This document shows positions 8,660 through 17,762 of a stretch of 64,000 nt of DNA, piece after piece. The notes beneath the pieces were generated by a model. It did not search any database and was not told the DNA's origin. It saw nothing but the letters and a program-made list of their open reading frames with translations. Numbering within the stretch: position 1 is the stretch's first letter; the number at the start of each line of letters is the position of its first letter. This DNA comes from J054 sp965223095 (GTDB lineage Bacteria > Pseudomonadota > Gammaproteobacteria > Steroidobacterales > GCA-2729495): NCBI GenBank assembly GCA_965223095.1, contig OZ244979.1, positions 3,286,001 through 3,350,000 of the forward strand. Reading direction: 5' to 3'. A program made the translations under genes and the position numbers.

Positions 8660-11600
8660 ATGACGCTAATGCGATGGAATACGGTACCAATGATGCTTGT
8701 TCTTGTGAGTACAAGCGTATTCTTACTGGGCTGTAATGAGAAAAAGAATGCCGACACGAAAGTTTCCGGCATGGTAATTGACGGTCCAGTGGTTTCTGGC
8801 GATGTCGTTGCGCGCAACAGCGACGGCGTGGTGATCGGTCAGACGACGATTGGTCAAGACGCAGTATACGGATTTACCGCCCGCCCCAAGGGCCGCGAAT
8901 TTCCCTTAACGCTGCGCGTGGAAAACGGCACCAATCTCGTCACCGGATCAGCGCCTGAGTTTCCATTGGAAGCGGTAATCGCCAGCCCCAGCGCTAGCCC
9001 TGTTCTCAACATTACGCCATTTAGTACTCTCGTTTCCCGAATCGCGTCCCGCTTACCGGGCGGCCTCAAGACTGAGAATATTAATGCCGCTACGGCAATT
9101 GTCGCTGAAAATTTAGGTTTTGGGCTTAGCCTTGGCGCAACGGGCGACCCAAGTACTACCGCCGTCCAAAACGGCAATATCGCAGCCTTTACCCGCAGCA
9201 GTGAGGCATTAACCGAATCCATCCGTCGCAGTCGCGATGCCTTGATGGTCAGCGGCAGCAACTTCAGCGCGGATGAAATCATGGACAGTATCGCCGCTGA
9301 CCTCGCTGACGGCGAGCTGGACGGCCGCGGTGCCGGCAAAGCAGATCCGAAAATTTCTGCAGCCACATCAGTCGCCGCCGCACAAGTTTTAATAGAGGTC
9401 ATGACTGATGGTCTGAAGGTAAATCAAGTCAAGGCAACAAACGCAATGGACGCCGCTGTTCAACAAGTCATGAATGGCGACACCACAATACCCAGCACGG
9501 GGGATTTGCCCGTGCCGAAAAAAATGTTGGCACAAGCCGAAAAATCCGTCGGCCTGGCGCGGGCGATAAAGAACAGCCCGACGCTAGATACCTTAGCAAA
9601 TCGTCTAAGCGGCCTGCGCGACGGGCTAACGCCACAAGAGATTGACCCGATGCTGCCAGTGGATAGCGATCTAGCGCTGGCGGATGCCTTGAATAGCACT
9701 GTAATAAGCTCAGAGGCGGAAATTCTCACAGCGCTAGATAACACCTCTGGCGGCGAGCCCGCTCCAGAACCGGAGCCTGAACCGCAACCAGATAATGTCG
9801 CGCCCGCCATAAGCGGAAAGCCTGCCACCGAGGCCGATGTGGGCGTGTCCTACAGGTTTCAAGCCTCGGCAACAGACGCGGATGGCGACACGCTCCGCTT
9901 CCTGATTGCGAACAAACCGAATTGGGCAACCTTCAACACGGGCAACGGCACCCTGACCGGCACGCCATCATCCGCGGGCGAGTTCACAGGCATCCAAGTT
10001 AGCGTCACCGATGAACAAGCCACGGCCAGTTTACCGACTTTCAGTATCACCGTTAACGCAGCCCCACCGCCGCCGCCGGAGCCCAACAAGGCGCCAAGCA
10101 TCAGCGGTTCGCCCGCTACGCAAGTTAGCGCGGGCCAAAACTATAGCTTTAGGCCCAGCGCCCAAGATCCCGATGGCGACGATTTGGTTTTTAGTATTGC
10201 TAACAAGCCGAACTGGGCAAGTTTCTCAACATCCAGTGGCCGCCTAAGCGGTACACCGACCAACGCGAATGCAGGCGACTACGCCAACATCGTGATATCA
10301 GTATCCGATGGCGAGGCATCGACGAGCCTCCCGGCCTTCACCCTGGCTGTGGAATCTGTGATCGAACCACCCGTCGAACCACCGGTCACGCAGATACTGC
10401 TGCACTACGATGGTGACACCAACGATAAACATGACATCGCATCACTGCCGGTAGCTGCCTTGCTAATAGACAAGGCCGAACTGAACGCGGTAACCACGAT
10501 CGCCTATAACAACAATCTTCTCGGTGGCAGCAACAGCAGCCAGATTAATGCCATGCGCAACTCGGCCGCATTTGCCGCTAGTCTCGGCATAAATACCGTC
10601 GACTACGAAGCAGGCACCACGGCCGCAGTCGCGAGCGTCGCCGCCATCTTCAATTCGGGCAACCCTGTTATTGCGATCGAAGGCGGCCCTATGGAGGCCG
10701 TGTATCGGGCTCTCGGTCAAACGGATGCCGACAAGCTCGGCAACATCACGCTGATTTCTCATAGTGATGCGAATGAACAATTTGCCAGTAACGGCACACA
10801 TACCTGGGCTGACTTGCAAGCCACCTATCCCGCGGTGAGTTTCGTGGACCTTAAGGACCAGAACGTCGGCTTCAACAACGAAGCCTGGGAATGGCTAGAT
10901 CGTGCCGTCGACCCGGTGAACCAGTCGGCCCGTGCGGCCATGCTAAACGCCGATGAAAAGCTGAATGACGCCTCCGACGCGGGTATGGTCTATTGGTACC
11001 TAACCGGCAATGAAGACGGCACACCAGCAGATGCCCAAAACTATTTGGGTGCCGAGGTCACAGCGCCGGTCACAACACCTACCGCCAGCTTCCGATTTAG
11101 CTACAACGCAGGCTTCACGAATGCGCAGGGTCTTAACGGCGCCACGCTGACCGAACCCGCTTATCTGTTTGTAGATCCCGGCAACGAAATCGACTCGGTA
11201 ACATTCAGCAACGGTCGCACCGAAGGTGCGGCACCCTTCGAATGGATGCCCTTCAAAAATGGTCAATCCCAAACGGCAGATTTTGCCAATGGCAGCTATA
11301 CCGTTAGCGCGGTGGTGACCTTCAACGGTGGCGAGACCACGACCATCAATGCAAGCTTTGTGGTCGATCAAGACATTGTTGAGCCCCCGCCGCCTGTTAA
11401 CCAGCCACCGGTCATTAGCGGCTCGCCCGCCGGGCAAATTACCGCGGGCACGGCTTACAGTTTCACGCCCTCGGCCAGTGATCCCGATGGCGATAACCTA
11501 AGCTTTACCGTCAACAATCTGCCAAGCTGGGCAACGTTTAATAGCGCTACAGGCCGCATAAGTGGCACTCCCGGCACCAACGATGTCGGTAGCTACGGTG

Positions 11601-11938
11601 GTATTGTGATCACCGTTACCGACAGTGAAGACAGCGCCAGCTTGCCGGCCTTTAGTATTCAGGTTGTTGGTACAGCCACGGCCAGCCTGACGGCTTCCTG
11701 GCAGGCACCAACAAACAACGCGGATGGCAGCACGCTCACGGATCTCGCCGGCTACAAGCTGTACTACGGGACCGAGTCCGGCGTCTACCCGAATGTCGTG
11801 GACATCAACAATCCGGGCATTAGCACCTATGTGGTGGATGGCCTCTCGCCGGGTACCTATTACTTTACGATCACGGCTGTGGACAATGTCGGCAACGAGA
11901 GCGCCTTTGCGATTGAGGCATCGCGCAGTATTCCGTAG
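8660..11938 (+). CDS. Large multi-domain surface lipoprotein with Ig-like and FN3 domains
   Basis: A 1092-residue protein beginning with a lipoprotein signal ending Phe-Leu-Leu-Gly-Cys. After an Ala/Ser-rich helical region (to about residue 370) come two cadherin-like putative-Ig (He_PIG) domains (about 379-467 and 475-563) with 'DADGDTLRF' and 'DPDGDDLVF' motifs, then a domain at about 576-800 starting 'LHYDGDTNDKHDIASLP' that looks like the nucleoside-hydrolase-like fold of cellulose-binding Sde182-type proteins. A beta domain (807-903), a third He_PIG (912-1002) and a C-terminal FN3 domain (1007-1092) follow. Pro/Glu linkers separate them. It probably acts at the cell surface in adhesion or polysaccharide binding under c-di-GMP control. 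ATG codons at 8660 and 8669 are both possible starts; AAGG lies just upstream. Confidence 0.8.
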   Translation: MTLMRWNTVPMMLVLVSTSVFLLGCNEKKNADTKVSGMVIDGPVVSGDVVARNSDGVVIGQTTIGQDAVYGFTARPKGREFPLTLRVENGTNLVTGSAPEFPLEAVIASPSASPVLNITPFSTLVSRIASRLPGGLKTENINAATAIVAENLGFGLSLGATGDPSTTAVQNGNIAAFTRSSEALTESIRRSRDALMVSGSNFSADEIMDSIAADLADGELDGRGAGKADPKISAATSVAAAQVLIEVMTDGLKVNQVKATNAMDAAVQQVMNGDTTIPSTGDLPVPKKMLAQAEKSVGLARAIKNSPTLDTLANRLSGLRDGLTPQEIDPMLPVDSDLALADALNSTVISSEAEILTALDNTSGGEPAPEPEPEPQPDNVAPAISGKPATEADVGVSYRFQASATDADGDTLRFLIANKPNWATFNTGNGTLTGTPSSAGEFTGIQVSVTDEQATASLPTFSITVNAAPPPPPEPNKAPSISGSPATQVSAGQNYSFRPSAQDPDGDDLVFSIANKPNWASFSTSSGRLSGTPTNANAGDYANIVISVSDGEASTSLPAFTLAVESVIEPPVEPPVTQILLHYDGDTNDKHDIASLPVAALLIDKAELNAVTTIAYNNNLLGGSNSSQINAMRNSAAFAASLGINTVDYEAGTTAAVASVAAIFNSGNPVIAIEGGPMEAVYRALGQTDADKLGNITLISHSDANEQFASNGTHTWADLQATYPAVSFVDLKDQNVGFNNEAWEWLDRAVDPVNQSARAAMLNADEKLNDASDAGMVYWYLTGNEDGTPADAQNYLGAEVTAPVTTPTASFRFSYNAGFTNAQGLNGATLTEPAYLFVDPGNEIDSVTFSNGRTEGAAPFEWMPFKNGQSQTADFANGSYTVSAVVTFNGGETTTINASFVVDQDIVEPPPPVNQPPVISGSPAGQITAGTAYSFTPSASDPDGDNLSFTVNNLPSWATFNSATGRISGTPGTNDVGSYGGIVITVTDSEDSASLPAFSIQVVGTATASLTASWQAPTNNADGSTLTDLAGYKLYYGTESGVYPNVVDINNPGISTYVVDGLSPGTYYFTITAVDNVGNESAFAIEASRSIP

Positions 11939-11961
11939 CCAGCATGCCGTGCCGTGATGGA

Positions 11962-11990
11962 CTAGTTCCGGCGCACCGTACCGGAACTAG
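11962..11990 (+). terminator. Strong hairpin after the lipoprotein gene, possible terminator
   Basis: A perfect 10-bp inverted repeat, CTAGTTCCGG at 11962-11971 and CCGGAACTAG at 11981-11990, with a 9-base loop, lies 24 bases after the stop codon. There is no T-run after it on either strand, so it is either an RNA-stabilising 3' stem or a non-classical terminator. Confidence 0.4.
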
Positions 11991-12050
11991 CCAGCGCGAA
12001 GCTAATACCGGTAAACTGCTCTCTAGGGCCCGAAACCGGAGCGTATCTAG

Positions 12051-12593
12051 GTGGGAACCGGCAATGGATCGTTCTCTGGAGCGACTGCGCTCAAGCTTGG
12101 TTGCTGCCTAGTGCTGGCGGCTTGCTCCGGGACCGAACAAGGAGACGGCGCGGATCGATACGCCGGCCAACGCGTAGAGATGGAGCCGGCGGCGGTTGTT
12201 TCCGGTAGCCGTAACAAAGACGGCCAGTGTGTTTATACCTGGCTGACCATCAGCGGCAGGGTTGACGGCAAACTAGCAACCAGTTTTGCGCCGTTTCGCA
12301 ACAATATGGGTGCTGATCAGCGTTGCCGTCCCAGCCTAAGCAATGAAATTTCCGCCTTGATCCAGGCGGAAATCGATGATGGTGACCGCGAAACCATCGC
12401 CTTGTGTGTTAAGGAAATGACGCCGTTGGAGGATGTCGAAGTACCTGCGGGGACTCAACGTTATGAAGCTGTTGAAATCATGGTATCGGGTTGGTACTTC
12501 ACAAAACCCGCGTTTTGGACCTGCAATGACGAACCCGGCTGCCCCCCGCCGGATTCCTGCAACTTGAATCAGCGTATTACCGAGCCCGAATAA
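12051..12593 (+). CDS. Unrecognised small lipoprotein
   Basis: A 180-residue protein with a GTG start supported by GGAG nine bases upstream. Its signal ends in a perfect lipobox, Leu-Ala-Ala-Cys. The mature part contains eight or so cysteines, including a Cys-rich tail 'CNDEPGCPPPDSC', which suggests disulfides in the periplasm or at the surface. A central segment 'CVYTWLTISGRVDGKLATSF' looks like beta structure. I do not recognise a family. It follows the riboswitch-controlled lipoprotein gene on the same strand but a strong hairpin separates them, so co-transcription is uncertain. Confidence 0.6.
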   Translation: MGTGNGSFSGATALKLGCCLVLAACSGTEQGDGADRYAGQRVEMEPAAVVSGSRNKDGQCVYTWLTISGRVDGKLATSFAPFRNNMGADQRCRPSLSNEISALIQAEIDDGDRETIALCVKEMTPLEDVEVPAGTQRYEAVEIMVSGWYFTKPAFWTCNDEPGCPPPDSCNLNQRITEPE

Positions 12594-12656
12594 AGGTCTA
12601 CTTTCAATAGGTCTAGGCGCGAACCCTGCGCGTAGATTGCTTGCGCTGACGCCAAC

Positions 12657-13388
12657 TCACAGCTCATCTGGCGCCACTACCCGCATGGTAATCCAACCGT
12701 CCTCCTGCCACGGCGATATCTGCGCCTGCAACCCCATGACCTCTGCCTGCTGACGCATTAGCGGAATGGTGTAATTCTCATGAATCCACTGCTCTGAGAA
12801 TTCATGCTGACCCAAGCGGCTCGACTGCGCCAGCACGTTGCCATAGGGTGACTTCCAACGGATGGCATCACCGTCGCGCTGATAATCCAGCACGAGCTGA
12901 TAGAAGCAAGCGGTGCGCTCGGTTAGGGCGATGAGGCCCAGTTCAGTATTGCCGGTCTTCTCAATCATGCTGCCCACACGTCTCAACATGGGCATTTGCG
13001 TGAGCACCTCATGATTAATCTTATCCGCCAAATTGCCGTTATTCTTGGCAAATTGCAGGCCAGTCATGGTGGCCTTGATTAGGGCATCGTTGGGCTCGTG
13101 TTGATAGGGCCGCCGATTATTCAGGGCCTTGATGATCTGCTCCACGGCCGCGCCGAGTTGTGCTTCGCGACCGGAAAAATCATGCTCTGGATCTTGCGTG
13201 GGGCTGACCTCGTTGATGGCCGCGGCCACGGCCGCACCCAATGCCTGCTCATGGCCCTTGAAATCGGTACGCCGGGCAAAATTATCAGGCTCCATGGCCT
13301 CGGGACCGTGGTGGGCCCCACCAAAGGCCGGCACCGCGATCATCAATCCGAGAGTGACGATTAATGTTGTCAGTTGCTTGATTGACAT
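12657..13388 (-). CDS. Secreted protein of unknown function
   Basis: A 243-residue protein with a signal peptide ending near Val-Pro-Ala-Phe-Gly, followed by Gly-Ala-His-His-Gly. The start at 13388 has AAGGA nine bases upstream. The mature part is mainly helical with two similar short segments, 'GHEQALGAAVAAAINEVSPTQDPEHDF' split by charged residues and 'GREAQLGAAVEQIIKALNNRRPY', which look like an internal repeat. No family was recognised and no catalytic motif is evident. It should be periplasmic. It is convergent with the lipoprotein gene ending at 12593. Confidence 0.6.
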   Translation of the reverse strand: MSIKQLTTLIVTLGLMIAVPAFGGAHHGPEAMEPDNFARRTDFKGHEQALGAAVAAAINEVSPTQDPEHDFSGREAQLGAAVEQIIKALNNRRPYQHEPNDALIKATMTGLQFAKNNGNLADKINHEVLTQMPMLRRVGSMIEKTGNTELGLIALTERTACFYQLVLDYQRDGDAIRWKSPYGNVLAQSSRLGQHEFSEQWIHENYTIPLMRQQAEVMGLQAQISPWQEDGWITMRVVAPDEL

Positions 13389-13809
13389 ATTGGCAAATCC
13401 TTCGTGGCCAATGTTCCCCATTGGCGACCAATCTAAATATTGAGCTTAGTTTCGCATCCCCGTTCGGCCACGCAAAATCCAAAGCCAAGTATTTTCGGAT
13501 CGATTAACCGCCGCGCCGACTGGTGGTCGAAGCTTGCACCCCGGGCTATCGTGATGACCAACCATTGCAGCGCGTCAATAAAGCAGGGCTTGGTGATTGA
13601 GCCGGCAGCGGCGAAAAGCCGTAGCAACCAGTTGCGCTTTCTTCAGCGCTCAGCATGGGCATGGGTGGCGGCTGGTTCAAGCTGGCCGATACCATGCAAG
13701 TCGGGCGTATATCCGCGGGGCAATCGAATTCCTGATCATGCCGGAGTAAACTTCAAAGCCGCCGTTTCAAGTTAGCAAGCAGTTTTTGCTGAATCCTGGA
13801 AACTTGTCG
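13389..13809. other. Intergenic region with no supported gene
   Basis: About 420 bases between divergent genes. Open frames occur on both strands but have no ribosome site, no recognisable motif and unusual composition. A short frame near 13657 reads Met-Gly-Met-Gly-Gly-Gly-Trp-Phe and stops after about 26 codons; it may be chance. The region should hold the promoters of both flanking genes. Confidence 0.35.
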
Positions 13810-14931
13810 ATGTCAAGAAATCCACAACATTCGCTCCTGGCTCAAGCCACTCATGATGAGCGTGCTCGCCAAGACTTTATCGGCCAATTCAAATTGTTTT
13901 CCGGACGAACACTCAGACCAACTAACCGGTTGGTTTTCGAACAACAAGCCGCACCACATTTTAAGGCGACTCATGGCCACTATCCCAAGAAAGAAACGGA
14001 GATTGCCCAGGCCATGCAGACCAACCTTCACTACCAATGCTGGAGCGCTTTGCATCGCATTACCCAGGAACAAATGTGGGATGCTGTCGGCGAGTCCCTG
14101 CTGCGCGAGGAAGCGCGCTTGCGCGCACAGTATCGGACACTCAAGGATAAAGACGACAAATTGGGTTCGCTAGAACTAGATCCAAACTTTGAAGTACCAG
14201 AAATCATGCGCGGCACCGCGATCCATTTGCAACCTGGCACTTATGCATTGAACCGCGATGAGGATGACTTGCTGGCGGGCGCTTTTTACGAAGCCGGGGG
14301 CGCACTGTACTCCAAGGCACAGGGCATCGGTGTTAGTGAGAGCAAAGCAGATGTCAGCATGCGCTTTCTGAGCGATCGCTATCCTGACTTCGCGCCGCGT
14401 AAGATTCTTGATATGGCCTGTTCCGCCGGCGCTTCGTCAGTACCCTACGCCCTCAAGCTCCCCCAAGCACAAGTACATGCCATTGACGTTGGGCCCGGCC
14501 TTCTGCGCTATGCACACGCACGGGCGGAAGCCCTGGGCGCGGCGGTTCATTTCCATCAGCGCAGTGTCGCCGATACTGGTTTCCCCGATGAAACATTCGA
14601 TCTTGTCGTTTCACACAACGCGATGCATGAAATGTCCGATGAGACAACTGGCGCCATGATGCGAGAGAGTTTTCGCATACTAAAGCCCGGCGGCATTTGT
14701 CTACACCAGGATGTGCCCCTGCGCTTTGAAAATCTTTCTGCTTACGACCGTTTCGAATTGTCATGGGATGAGCAGTATAACGGTGAGCCGTTCTGGTCAA
14801 CTTATGCTACCAACGACTGCAAAGCCATGCTCTTAGCGGCCGGGTTTTCTGAGCAAAGCATATTTGTCGGCTTTGCAGACCAAATCGATCAGTCTTTCAA
14901 GTGGTACCTTGCCTGCGCGCAGAAAAAATAA
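13810..14931 (+). CDS. Class I SAM-dependent methyltransferase
   Basis: A 373-residue cytoplasmic protein. The C-terminal half is a Rossmann-type methyltransferase: motif I 'ILDMACSAGASSVPYA', the acidic ribose-binding 'VHAIDVGPGLLRYA', motif IV 'FDLVVSHNAMHEM' and 'SFRILKPGGICLHQD'. The N-terminal 190 residues are helical and not recognised. The start at 13810 has GGA nine bases upstream; a TTG at 13786 is less likely. The next gene lies 27 bases downstream on the same strand and encodes a small helical protein, so the two are probably co-transcribed. The methyl acceptor is unknown; a small molecule is most likely. Confidence 0.82.
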   Translation: MSRNPQHSLLAQATHDERARQDFIGQFKLFSGRTLRPTNRLVFEQQAAPHFKATHGHYPKKETEIAQAMQTNLHYQCWSALHRITQEQMWDAVGESLLREEARLRAQYRTLKDKDDKLGSLELDPNFEVPEIMRGTAIHLQPGTYALNRDEDDLLAGAFYEAGGALYSKAQGIGVSESKADVSMRFLSDRYPDFAPRKILDMACSAGASSVPYALKLPQAQVHAIDVGPGLLRYAHARAEALGAAVHFHQRSVADTGFPDETFDLVVSHNAMHEMSDETTGAMMRESFRILKPGGICLHQDVPLRFENLSAYDRFELSWDEQYNGEPFWSTYATNDCKAMLLAAGFSEQSIFVGFADQIDQSFKWYLACAQKK

Positions 14932-14958
14932 CTGCATATACGTGATTGGACGAACCAC

Positions 14959-15267
14959 ATGACCAGCAATAAAGATTTCAAGCAAATTGGACAAGCGCCT
15001 AGACCCACATTTTTCACGGAAGAGCCAGCCGCTGACCGTCTACTCGCCATCGTGGCTGCGCTAACGACGGAAGTTGCTGTATTGCGGGAGCGGCAAGATA
15101 GTCTGGAAAGGCTAATAATAGAGAAAGGCATTCTTGAACCCGATGAACTAGAACAGTACATCGGCGATACAGATGTTCAAAAATCACGTGCGGCCTGGCG
15201 AGAGGCCTATTTAGAGCGTGTTTATGCCATATTGCGCCAGGCGCCGATGGCGGACAATAAGACCTAG
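14959..15267 (+). CDS. Small coiled-coil protein beside the methyltransferase
   Basis: A 102-residue, charged, mostly helical protein. Residues about 25-58 ('DRLLAIVAALTTEVAVLRER' and on) have the heptad spacing of a coiled coil. The N-terminal 25 residues are Pro-rich and probably disordered. No signal peptide or enzyme motif is present. The 27-base spacing to the methyltransferase gene suggests a functional partner or regulator of that enzyme, but this is only positional evidence. Confidence 0.55.
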   Translation: MTSNKDFKQIGQAPRPTFFTEEPAADRLLAIVAALTTEVAVLRERQDSLERLIIEKGILEPDELEQYIGDTDVQKSRAAWREAYLERVYAILRQAPMADNKT

Positions 15268-15446
15268 CGGCCAAACGCGAGTTCTGCTTACCGCTAGTAG
15301 GCTCGGCTGCTGACAAAACCTATCGATAAAGCGCGTGTCAAGTTGCCTACCGTAGTACCCAAACGGAGATAGCAAAGCGCAATCTAGTATGCAGGTGCGT
15401 CACGGCTACTCAGGCTTAGATTGAATAGCAACAACTCTATTGCTAA

Positions 15447-16352
15447 TCAGAATTTAATGACCGGCGGAACGTTGGCAAAGCTCCAAATGTCGAACGGAAT
15501 GATTTGGCTGGAAAACGGATCGGAGAATAACTGATCGATCAGCCATTGTTTGCGCATGGCGTCCTGCGCGGCAATATCTTGCGCAGAAAAATCCTCTTTA
15601 GCGCGTTCGCTGGTGATATCGACAAAGGCGTCGGTAAATTGCTCAAACAAACCGGCAATAAACTTGATTGAAGCGCCTGGGTCATCCGGATAAACCGATG
15701 GCCCGTAGAAACTCACTCCCGAACAAGCCGGGCGCCGACGAAATTCGGCGATCGTGTCGTGCGTGCCCTTACAGATTAATTGTCGGTATATTCTGGGATC
15801 CTTGTTACGTTGTGCAAAATAGTTATCGGTCAGCTCCTTTAGTCTGGCTAAATCGACGTCGATTTTCGTACCCGGCATTACTCCTAGCCAACCACCGGTC
15901 GTAACGGTGTTGTCCGCAAACATTTGCATCACAATCGTCGCATGTAACATGCCGACCAGGGGCGTTTTCGGATGCATGTCTAAGGAATAGAAGCGGCCCC
16001 AGGTTAAAACACCATCGCCACGACCCGGGCTTAGCTTTTTACCAACTGACAACATGCGACCGGTTTTTTCCATCACGTCGCCGCGCGTTACCTGAATGTC
16101 GAAATGGGAATATTCTGTTTCGGTTACCAATTCTTCAAAATCTACGCTGCCGTTAAGTGCTTCAATACGGCCGAAGAATTTCTGATCCATCTCAACAATA
16201 AATCGATCCAAGAATTCCTGCAGTGCCTGTTGGCTTACCGGGTCGACCGGTTTTAGCTGTGGCCCGCCGCTGGTATGCGCTCCGGCAATTGCCTTACTGA
16301 CCAAAATTGCTGCAAGCATTAGGATTACGAAAACCCTTACTAGCTGATTCAT
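15447..16352 (-). CDS. Secreted, diverged coproporphyrinogen-III-oxidase-like (HemF-like) protein
   Basis: A 301-residue protein with a signal peptide (about residues 1-23, ending Lys-Ala-Ile-Ala before Gly-Ala-His-Thr). The mature part follows the order of aerobic HemF: 'TRGDVMEKTGRMLSV' resembles the R..G.VFEKAGVN.S block, 'LDMHPKTPLVGMLHATI' resembles the HP.NPYVPT.H.N.R block, and a later 'GVSFYGPSVYPD...FTDAFVDITSERAKE' resembles the FFDDL and YTDAYLPIVERRK segments. Key enzyme blocks such as the WWFGGG.DLTP segment are replaced. HemF is normally cytoplasmic, so this is probably an exported paralogue with a changed role. The start at 16352 has a GGAG site. Confidence 0.55.
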   Translation of the reverse strand: MNQLVRVFVILMLAAILVSKAIAGAHTSGGPQLKPVDPVSQQALQEFLDRFIVEMDQKFFGRIEALNGSVDFEELVTETEYSHFDIQVTRGDVMEKTGRMLSVGKKLSPGRGDGVLTWGRFYSLDMHPKTPLVGMLHATIVMQMFADNTVTTGGWLGVMPGTKIDVDLARLKELTDNYFAQRNKDPRIYRQLICKGTHDTIAEFRRRPACSGVSFYGPSVYPDDPGASIKFIAGLFEQFTDAFVDITSERAKEDFSAQDIAAQDAMRKQWLIDQLFSDPFSSQIIPFDIWSFANVPPVIKF

Positions 16353-16523
16353 CGCTGATTCTCCGCTCAAGCTCACTGCCAATGCTGAGTTGGTGCTGCC
16401 TGTTCACTGTAGCGCCAAACTCTGCACTCGATGATGTGTCTAGCCGATACACAGAAACCGGCACAAACAATGATGCCTGCTGACCCAGGCTATACTGTAG
16501 CCTGCTCCACGCGGGAGAAAAAG

Positions 16524-17265
16524 ATGGATAGCGAAGATAACGAGATTGTCGAGCTGTCGGCGGACGATTACATCGAATGTCCCTATTCGCTCTATCAACG
16601 CCTCCATGCGGGCACGCCGGTTGCGGTAGATCCAGCCGTCGGTGTGCTCGTCGCTGGATATGATGATCTTGTCGAGTTGTCGAAGGACACCGCCGTATTC
16701 TCATCGAGTATTACCGAAGACGGACGGGGTCCGCGAGACATGGGCGTAGGCAGCGACCCGGTACAAGACGATGTCGAAGAAATTCTGTCACAGGCGCATC
16801 CGATAGTTAACGCATTGTTTACCGCGGATCCCCCGGTACACACGCGCTATCGCAATTCGCGATTCCACTGCCGGTAACCGTGGTCTCGGACATTCTCGGC
16901 GTGGACCGCGCCGACATGTGGACTTTCAAGCATTGGGGCGACTTGATGATATCCGGCAATATCGATGTTCTTAAAGCACGAACAGCGACCTGAGGCAGTG
17001 AAGGCGGTCGTCGAACTCCACGAGTAACTTTTACCGCGTATTCAACAGCGCAGCCAGCAACCGACCTACGATCTACTCAGCGAACTCGTGAATACGGAAA
17101 TCGAGGATGAACCACCGCTAACGGTCGAAGAGCTGCTACCTATCATCGACCAAATATTGCTCACGGGTCACGAAAGCCGGCAAAGACGACTATCGATCAT
17201 CGCGAAGCACCGGCCGCGAATCTCGAATCAATTGAAATCTACCCCGCCCGGGAACTTTTCCATAC
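16524..17265 (+). pseudogene. Decayed cytochrome P450
   Basis: The start at 16524 has a good GGGAG site and the first 110 codons read like a bacterial P450 N-terminus, reaching the 'DPPVHTRYR' motif near 16829-16855. The sequence then jumps, in another frame, to 'IPLPVTVVSDILGVD' from 16862, so roughly 60-70 codons are missing. A return to the first frame gives 'YDLLSELVNTEIED' and the I-helix 'LLPIIDQILLTGHES' near 17115-17180, after an in-frame TAA at 17025. The haem-binding Cys loop and everything after the I helix are absent. Deletion, frameshifts, stop and truncation together mark a dead gene. Confidence 0.85.
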
Positions 17266-17379
17266 AATCAGGTTCCGAGGTTGAAAGGCCTATTTTGAGG
17301 CCCGCCCTCATCACGAATCAGCAGCCGATCAAATCGAACGGCAAGCGCGCAAACGATTGTTTCTCAACAGGAGATCTCT

Positions 17380-17712
17380 ATGTCCCAAAAATCAACTCTC
17401 TCCGCCGCCGGCCTAGCCACGGCCGTCGCCCTCGCCTTGGCTGGCTGTGATTCCGGGCCTAAGCAAGATAGCTCGGCCAACGGGGCCGCCCAGGCCGACG
17501 GTGACGCCGGCAACATGGAAAAGTGCTACGGCGTGTCTTTGGCCGGCAAGAACGACTGCGCCGCGGGTCCGGGCACGACCTGCGCGGGATCATCGACGGT
17601 GGACTATCAAGGCAATGCCTGGAAGCTGGTGCCGTCTGGTACCTGCGAATCGATTTCGCTGCCTGGCGAACGCATGGGTAGCCTAGAACCCCTTGATCGC
17701 GATTTGTCCTGA
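17380..17712 (+). CDS. bufA1: Bufferin-type RiPP precursor (DUF2282)
   Basis: A 110-residue precursor of the DUF2282/BufA1 group. The leader is a signal peptide and the core has the family cysteine pattern: C49 in 'MEKCYGV', C60 in 'GKNDCA', C68 in 'TTCAG' and C89 in 'GTCE'. In bufferins, core cysteines are converted to thiooxazole-type groups by a DUF692 enzyme and the exported peptide binds copper. Unusually, this leader ends in a perfect lipobox Leu-Ala-Gly-Cys with Asp at +2, which would predict a lipid-anchored, possibly inner-membrane, product. An AGGAG site supports the ATG. It is followed by bufB, bufC and doxX. Confidence 0.85.
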   Translation: MSQKSTLSAAGLATAVALALAGCDSGPKQDSSANGAAQADGDAGNMEKCYGVSLAGKNDCAAGPGTTCAGSSTVDYQGNAWKLVPSGTCESISLPGERMGSLEPLDRDLS

Positions 17713-17762
17713 CCGGAGCCATTTAGCGACGCGGCGATTTGCCAGTCAAATTCCATGTCGTG

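Noticed and set aside
13440..13775. A 111-codon frame between the divergent genes
   Set aside because: No ribosome site, no recognisable motif, composition rich in Ser, Arg and Pro; judged non-coding.
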